Origin: RCIO01 sp964629765 | Lineage (GTDB): Bacteria > Pseudomonadota > Alphaproteobacteria > Rhizobiales > Rhizobiaceae | NCBI GenBank assembly: GCA_964629765.1 | Contig: CAZVTK010000177.1 | Span: 1-8,796, forward strand | Reading direction: 5' to 3' | DNA: 8,796 bases | Shown: positions 5,023 to 8,796 of the stretch, in pieces | Layout: each line of letters opens with the position of its first letter | Position numbering within the stretch: position 1 is the first letter of the stretch | The notes under the pieces: model-generated | What the model saw: only the letters and a program-made list of their open reading frames with translations | Databases searched by the model: none | Told to the model about the DNA's origin: nothing | Position numbers and translations under genes: made by a program

Positions 5023-6204
5023 TCAGGCGGGCTTGCGGCTTTCGAGGAACCCCTTCATCCGCTCCAGCGCGCGCAGGATGTTCTCTTCCGAATTGGCGTA
5101 GGAGAGGCGGATATAGCCCTCGCCATGGACGCCGAAATCCGGTCCGCCGATGAGCGCCACGCCGGTTTCCTCCAGCAGGGCCGAGGCCAGCGCCTTGGCC
5201 TTCCAGCCGGTCCGCGACACGTTGGGGAAGGCGTAGAACGCCCCCTTCGGCGTGATGCAGGACACGCCGGGCAGGTCGTTCAGCCCTTCCACCACCACCT
5301 TGCGGCGGCGGTCGAAGGCGGCCATCATCTTGTCCACCTCGTCCTGCGGCCCATCGATTGCCGCGATGCCGGCATGCTGGCTCGGCGCGTTGACGCAGGA
5401 CCAGCAATTGACCGCCAGCTTGCGCACCTTGTCGTAGAGACTGTCGGGCCAGATCGACCATCCCATGCGCCATCCTGTCATCGCCCAGGTCTTGGACCAG
5501 CCGTTGAGCACGATCAGCCGGTCGCGGATCGAAGGGAATTGCAGCAGCGAGCAGTGTTGCTCGCCGTCATAGGTCATCACGTCGTAGATCTCGTCCGACA
5601 GGATCGCGACGTCGGGGTGGCTCTCCAGTCCCTTCACCAGCTTCTCGATCTCGGCGCGCGGGGTCACGCCGCCGGTCGGGTTGGCGGGGGAGTTGAGGAT
5701 GATGAGGCGCGTCCTCGGCGTGATCAGCGCCAGCGTCTCCTCGGCCGAGAAGGCAAAGCCGTTCTCCTCGCGGATCGGCACGGGCACGGGCTTGGCCCCC
5801 GTGAACTCGATCATCGAGCGGTAGATCGGGAAGCCGGGGTCCGGGTACATGATCTCCGCGCCGGGCTCGCCGAACATGACGATCGCCGCATACATGGTCG
5901 GCTTGCCGCCGGGCAGGATCATCACGCTTTCGGGCGAGACTTCCACGCCGGTCGTCGCCAGCGTGCGGCGCGCCACCGCCTCGCGCAGCGGCAGGATGCC
6001 GGTCGCCGGCGTATAGCCGTGGTGGCCGTCGCGCAGCGCCTTGATCGCCGCCTCGACGATGTGGGGCGGGGTGCGGAAGTCCGGCTGGCCGATGCCGAGA
6101 TTGATCACGTCCTTTCCGCCCTCAGCCAGCGCGGTGGCGCGGGCGAGCACGGCGAAGGCGTTCTCCTCGCCGATGCGGTCGAAGGCGGCGACGGTGTGGA
6201 GCAT
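5023..6204 (-). CDS. Class I/II pyridoxal-phosphate aminotransferase (AspC-like)
   Basis: Cytosolic PLP enzyme of fold type I, 393 residues, full length. Conserved elements are GQPDF (39-43), the cofactor-binding stretch LPGGKPTMY (97-105), SPANPTGG with Asn175 (172-179), SDEIYD with Asp204 and Tyr207 (203-208), the Schiff-base Lys238 in NGWSKTWAMTGWRMG, and the substrate carboxylate-binding Arg366 in YIRLSYA. This fits the Igamma subgroup annotated as aspartate or general aminotransferases; the actual amino donor cannot be told from motifs. The ATG at 6204 is preceded by a G-rich Shine-Dalgarno region (6213-6218), and codons further upstream lie in the divergent control region. The YCII gene follows after 18 bp, suggesting an operon. 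The divergent neighbour is an acetyltransferase. Confidence 0.92.
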   Translation of the reverse strand: MLHTVAAFDRIGEENAFAVLARATALAEGGKDVINLGIGQPDFRTPPHIVEAAIKALRDGHHGYTPATGILPLREAVARRTLATTGVEVSPESVMILPGGKPTMYAAIVMFGEPGAEIMYPDPGFPIYRSMIEFTGAKPVPVPIREENGFAFSAEETLALITPRTRLIILNSPANPTGGVTPRAEIEKLVKGLESHPDVAILSDEIYDVMTYDGEQHCSLLQFPSIRDRLIVLNGWSKTWAMTGWRMGWSIWPDSLYDKVRKLAVNCWSCVNAPSQHAGIAAIDGPQDEVDKMMAAFDRRRKVVVEGLNDLPGVSCITPKGAFYAFPNVSRTGWKAKALASALLEETGVALIGGPDFGVHGEGYIRLSYANSEENILRALERMKGFLESRKPA

Positions 6205-6236
6205 TCCGAACTTCCCCCCTGGAACTTGAGCAAGGG

Positions 6237-6266
6237 AGATAAGTGGTCGCGTAGTGGCCTTGTCAA
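6237..6266 (-). promoter_or_regulatory. Candidate promoter for the aminotransferase-YCII unit
   Basis: On the minus strand a perfect -35 TTGACA (6261-6266) is followed after 18 bp by TTATCT (6237-6242), a poor -10. A transcript from it would carry a leader of about 25 bases into the ATG at 6204. It lies inside the 81-bp region shared with the divergent acetyltransferase gene, so the two promoters probably overlap. The -35 is good but the -10 is weak, hence moderate confidence. Confidence 0.45.
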
Positions 6267-6285
6267 CCGACCGAACAGGATTCCG

Positions 6286-6972
6286 ATGACCCTTCTTTCC
6301 GGCTGGACGCCGCGCAGGCCGCCGCGGCGCATCGTCATGGAAGGCCGCCACGTGCGGCTGGAGCCGCTGTCGGCCGCCGCTCACGGGCCGGGCCTGTTCG
6401 CCGCCTCCGCCACCGCCGACGGCGATCAGCGCTTCCGCTGGCTGGGCGAGGGCGCGCCGACGACCTGGGACGCGTTCCGGCCGTGGCTGGAGAAGGCGGA
6501 GGCCAGCGCCGACCCGCTCTGGTTCACCGTGGTCGACCGGGCGTCGGGGCGCATCGCCGGCCGCCAGACCTTCATGCGCACGGACGCAGCCAACGGCGTC
6601 ACCGAGATCGGCAACATATTGTGGAACCCGCCGGCGGCGCGCAGGCCGGCCGCCACCGAGGCGCTCTATCTCTTCGCGCGCCACGTCTTCGACGAACTCG
6701 GCTATCGCCGCTTCGAGTGGAAATGCAACAACCGCAACGGCCCGTCGAAGCGCGCGGCCCTGCGCTTCGGCTTCACCTTCGAGGGCGTGTTCCGCCAGCA
6801 TATGGTCGTCAAGGGCGAGAACCGCGACACGGCGTGGTTCTCCATGCTCGACCGCGAATGGCCGCTATTGAAGGCGGCGCTGGAAACGTGGCTCGACCCG
6901 GCCAATTTCGACGCCGCCGGGAACCAGCGCGAGCGGCTGGAGGACATCCGCGCCCGGCTCGCCCGGTCGTGA
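6286..6972 (+). CDS. GNAT N-acetyltransferase, RimJ/RimL type
   Basis: 228-residue acetyl-CoA-dependent N-acetyltransferase. The GNAT core spans about 15-190: VRLEPLSAA (first strand), LWFTVVDRASGRIAG (78-92), the beta-4 segment NGVTEIGNILWNPPA (103-117), the acetyl-CoA loop region ARRPAATEAL (118-127), and the closing RFEWKCNNRNGPSKRAALRFGF (142-163) followed by GVFRQHMVVKG (167-177) and DTAWFSML (181-188). These last elements mark the RimJ/RimL branch, whose members acetylate protein N-termini, amino acids or small amines; the substrate here is unknown. The loop has Ala where many GNATs have Gly. The ATG at 6286 has AGGA five bases upstream. It diverges from the aminotransferase with an 81-bp shared control region. 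Confidence 0.88.
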   Translation: MTLLSGWTPRRPPRRIVMEGRHVRLEPLSAAAHGPGLFAASATADGDQRFRWLGEGAPTTWDAFRPWLEKAEASADPLWFTVVDRASGRIAGRQTFMRTDAANGVTEIGNILWNPPAARRPAATEALYLFARHVFDELGYRRFEWKCNNRNGPSKRAALRFGFTFEGVFRQHMVVKGENRDTAWFSMLDREWPLLKAALETWLDPANFDAAGNQRERLEDIRARLARS

Positions 6973-7074
6973 GCGGGGGCTGCCGTGCGCTCTTGACGCG
7001 CGGCATGGCGGTTGCATCGGGCATCGCACCGGCGTAGCCGGATGCTGCCGCAGCGGCGACGGAGGCCGGCACAG

Positions 7075-7266
7075 ATGACCCAGAACACGCGAACGCTTCT
7101 CGGCGCGGCGGCCGTGTTCGTCGCTTTCGTGGGCCTCGCCTATTTCATGCCGGTCATCATGCTGGCGGCGGGCGAGATCTCGCCATGGCTGGCGGGCGCC
7201 CTGCTGGCCGCCTTCATCTTCGGGCTGTTCGTGGTGTTCTGGCTGCGCGGGCGGCTCAGGCGCTGA
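7075..7266 (+). CDS. Small two-helix membrane protein, hypothetical
   Basis: 63-residue protein with two hydrophobic segments (about 8-32 and 38-57) joined by a short acidic turn (GEISP) and a basic end (RGRLRR), which by the positive-inside rule would put both termini in the cytoplasm. GGAGG (7061-7065) lies nine bases before the ATG, supporting expression. I do not recognise a family. It follows the acetyltransferase by 102 bp on the same strand, and its last 11 bases overlap the end of the oppositely oriented NicO gene. A shadow frame is possible, but the clean two-helix pattern and good ribosome binding site favour a real gene. Confidence 0.65.
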   Translation: MTQNTRTLLGAAAVFVAFVGLAYFMPVIMLAAGEISPWLAGALLAAFIFGLFVVFWLRGRLRR

Positions 7267-8383
7267 GGCTGGCGACCAGCAGCGTCGCCCCGATCAGGAA
7301 CACGAAGGCCGCGCCGGCGATCTCGATCGCCGCATGGACCGTGTTGCCGCGGCGGCCGTCGCCCGCCAGCGCCACCGCCCAGTTCTTGGCCGTCACGGCC
7401 AGTATCGCCAGCACGGAGACGGTGATCGCGGTGCCCAGCCCCATGGCCAGCACCGACAGCACGCCGCCCAGCACGATGCCGTTGAGCAGCGAGAAGGACA
7501 GCACGATCAGCGCGCCGGTGCAGGGGCGCATGCCCACCGCCGCCACCGCCGCCCAGGCCGAGCGCCAGTCGAACTCGCGGCCGGCGAGCAGCGCCGGGTC
7601 CGGCGCGTGGCTGTGGCCGCATTCGGCGCAGACCTCGCCGGCATGGTGGTGGTGGTGATGCGCGTCGTGAGCATGCGCATGGTGCGCGTGGCCATGGTCG
7701 TGCCCGTGCCCGTGCCCGTGGTGATGATGATGGTCGTGCCCGTGACGATGGTCGTGGTGATGATGATGCGCATGATTGCCCTGCGCCGCCACGGCGGCGG
7801 AAAGCGAGGCCACGGGACGGCCCGACAGGCGCGCGGCGAGCCGCGTGCCGGCCTTGCGCCAGAGCAGCCACAGGCCGAAGCCGGCGACCAGCGCGTGACT
7901 GGCGATCTCGAGGAAGCGCGTCGCGTCGGTCATCGACACCGAGGTTCCGCGCAGGACCAGGTAGACCGCGCCCATGACCACGATCGCCGTCGCCGCCTGG
8001 AGGAAGGCGGAGATGAAGGAGAGCAGGATGCCGCGGCGCAGCGCCACCTCGTTGGCCAGCATGTAGGACGAGATCACCGCCTTGCCGTGGCCCGGCCCCG
8101 CGGCGTGGAAGATGCCGTAGGCGAAGGACAGGCCGACCAGCAGCCACATGCCGCCGCCGCCGTCGCGCATGGATTTCAGCGCCCCGGTCAAAGCGCGGTA
8201 GAAGCCCTGCTGCTGCGCATTGACCCAGTTCAGGATGCCGGCGAACAGGCCGGTGGAGGGCAGCACCGCCTCGTTGGTGCCGATGCCCAGCGACGACTGG
8301 GCATGCGCGTGGCCGAGGAAATGCGTCAGCACGTAGACGGCGAGCATCAGCGCGAAGAAGGCGCGGACCAGGGTCTTGTTCAT
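7256..8383 (-). CDS. Nickel/cobalt exporter, NicO/RcnA family, with His-rich loop
   Basis: Inner-membrane metal transporter, 375 residues. An N-terminal hydrophobic segment (7-23) ends near HAHA-Q and may act as signal anchor. Transmembrane segments follow at about 79-95, 114-145, 158-176, 275-300, 303-332 and 348-373. The NicO family motif HAAGPGHGK (93-101) and GMRPCTGALIVLSFS (284-298) are present; their His, Asp-free Gly and Cys residues line the metal path in this family. Between the two halves, residues 204-259 hold 31 histidines plus a CxxC (Cys252, Cys255), a likely metal-binding loop. The start at 8383 has GGGAG about 8 bases upstream. The gene is 14 bp behind the DUF1007 gene, a pairing common in Rhizobiales and likely one operon. 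Ni versus Co, and import versus export, cannot be decided here. Confidence 0.9.
   Translation of the reverse strand: MNKTLVRAFFALMLAVYVLTHFLGHAHAQSSLGIGTNEAVLPSTGLFAGILNWVNAQQQGFYRALTGALKSMRDGGGGMWLLVGLSFAYGIFHAAGPGHGKAVISSYMLANEVALRRGILLSFISAFLQAATAIVVMGAVYLVLRGTSVSMTDATRFLEIASHALVAGFGLWLLWRKAGTRLAARLSGRPVASLSAAVAAQGNHAHHHHHDHRHGHDHHHHHGHGHGHDHGHAHHAHAHDAHHHHHHAGEVCAECGHSHAPDPALLAGREFDWRSAWAAVAAVGMRPCTGALIVLSFSLLNGIVLGGVLSVLAMGLGTAITVSVLAILAVTAKNWAVALAGDGRRGNTVHAAIEIAGAAFVFLIGATLLVASLSA
7607..7774 (-). repeat. His-codon-rich low-complexity tract inside the NicO gene
   Basis: This 168-bp part of the transporter gene is built of imperfect repeats of CAT/CAC with GGC, GAC and GCC codons, coding for 31 His in 56 residues. 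It gives the DNA a GTG/ATG-rich, quasi-periodic look on the plus strand. Such tracts tend to change length by slippage, so copy number may differ between strains. Confidence 0.85.
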
Positions 8384-8397
8384 GGCGTCGGCTCCCG

Positions 8398-8796
8398 TCA
8401 GCCGCAGGTCAGTTCCAGTTTGGTGGCGAACAGTTTCGACAGGTCGTTGCCGCCGGGGTCGTTGAAGAAGGCTTCGGTCAGGCTCTGCTGGTTCTGGGCG
8501 ATGGCCTCGTCCGGATCGGGCCGCACCACGGCGCGGGTGCAGCCCGCGGGCAGGTTCTCGACCATCATATTGTCGTCCTCGAAGAAGTCGATCGCCGTAT
8601 AGAAGGTCGGGTCGTAGACGCCGAAGTCCACCTTGCCGTGCAGCGCCAGCGGTGCCTGCGGCTCCGAGGCGAACATGATGGTGAGGATGTTGTCGTCGAA
8701 GGTGGCGATGAAGTGGTCGGGCGCCTTCATCTTCACGTCCTTGCCGTCGGCCGTGACGAACTGGAAATAGTCGAACTCGGCGAGCGAGCCGTGCAC
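8398..8796 (-). CDS. DUF1007 family protein, C-terminal part (cut by window edge)
   Basis: The frame is open to the right edge, so the N-terminus, including any signal peptide, is missing; the GTG at the edge is probably an internal Val. The 132 visible residues have the DUF1007 look: a beta-rich stretch FDYFQFVTADGK, a segment around FIATFDDNILTIMFASEPQAPL, then YDPTFYTAIDFFEDD and a late Cys (AGCTRAVV), ending LELTCG with a second Cys that may form a disulfide. DUF1007 proteins are predicted periplasmic partners of NicO-type metal transporters and are often annotated as an ABC-like periplasmic component, although the biochemistry is unproven. The stop lies 14 bp before the transporter start, which fits a translationally linked operon. 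Confidence 0.85.
   Translation of the reverse strand: MHGSLAEFDYFQFVTADGKDVKMKAPDHFIATFDDNILTIMFASEPQAPLALHGKVDFGVYDPTFYTAIDFFEDDNMMVENLPAGCTRAVVRPDPDEAIAQNQQSLTEAFFNDPGGNDLSKLFATKLELTCG

Noticed and set aside
4414..6285. Long upstream extension of the acetyltransferase frame
   Set aside because: The extension runs antisense through the aminotransferase, YCII and brnT genes. The acetyltransferase domain starts just after the ATG at 6286, which has a ribosome binding site.
6205..6801. Upstream extension of the aminotransferase frame
   Set aside because: It is antisense to the acetyltransferase, and the family N-terminus begins at 6204 with a G-rich ribosome binding site and a control region in front.
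6993..6998. TTGACG as a -35 for the small membrane protein gene
   Set aside because: No recognisable -10 occurs 16-19 bp downstream, so the promoter is not supported.
7607..7774. Quasi-periodic GTG/ATG-rich repeats that look like a CRISPR or satellite array
   Set aside because: There are no constant repeats with variable spacers; the pattern is fully explained by His codons in the NicO transporter.

Overview
The window is GC-rich, densely packed bacterial DNA. Its gene content points to an alphaproteobacterium of the Hyphomicrobiales (Rhizobiales), probably near Mesorhizobium/Phyllobacteriaceae. The main clues are a NicO-type transporter paired with a DUF1007 protein, a DUF533/TerB-like protein, a BrnT-BrnA toxin-antitoxin pair, and intergenic palindromes of a style common in that order. 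The genus is inferred from protein flavour, not from a marker gene.

Layout from left to right. (1) Positions 3-371 hold the 3' end of an unidentified gene. A strong hairpin separates it from a convergent KDPG aldolase gene (eda, minus, 435-1079). (2) Across a 141-bp divergent region lies trhO (plus, 1221-2147), a tRNA U34 hydroxylase of the rhodanese family. A TerB-like DUF533 protein with a TTG start follows (plus, 2229-2948). (3) A 380-bp intergenic region (2949-3328) holds a long imperfect palindrome of about 138 bp, a CtrA-like site, a textbook intrinsic terminator with a possible short sRNA ahead of it, and a compact 45-bp palindromic repeat just before the next gene. (4) An SDR oxidoreductase (plus, 3329-4084) converges with only 6 bp spacing on a BrnT-BrnA module (minus, 4091-4577). 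That module has its own promoter/operator and looks leaderless. (5) A DGPF/YCII protein (minus, 4630-5004) sits 18 bp behind a class I PLP aminotransferase (minus, 5023-6204). The aminotransferase diverges from a RimJ/RimL-type N-acetyltransferase (plus, 6286-6972). (6) A 63-residue two-helix membrane protein (plus, 7075-7266) overlaps tail to tail with a His-rich nickel/cobalt exporter of the NicO/RcnA family (minus, 7256-8383). The exporter lies directly downstream of a truncated DUF1007 gene (minus, 8398 to the window end).

The genes do not form one pathway. The identifiable functional groups are a likely metal-transport operon (DUF1007-NicO), a toxin-antitoxin operon, a likely aminotransferase-YCII transcription unit, and single housekeeping genes (eda, trhO). 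I found no convincing undescribed multi-gene system. The most unusual material is the non-coding 2949-3328 region and the tightly packed promoter/operator of the toxin-antitoxin pair.
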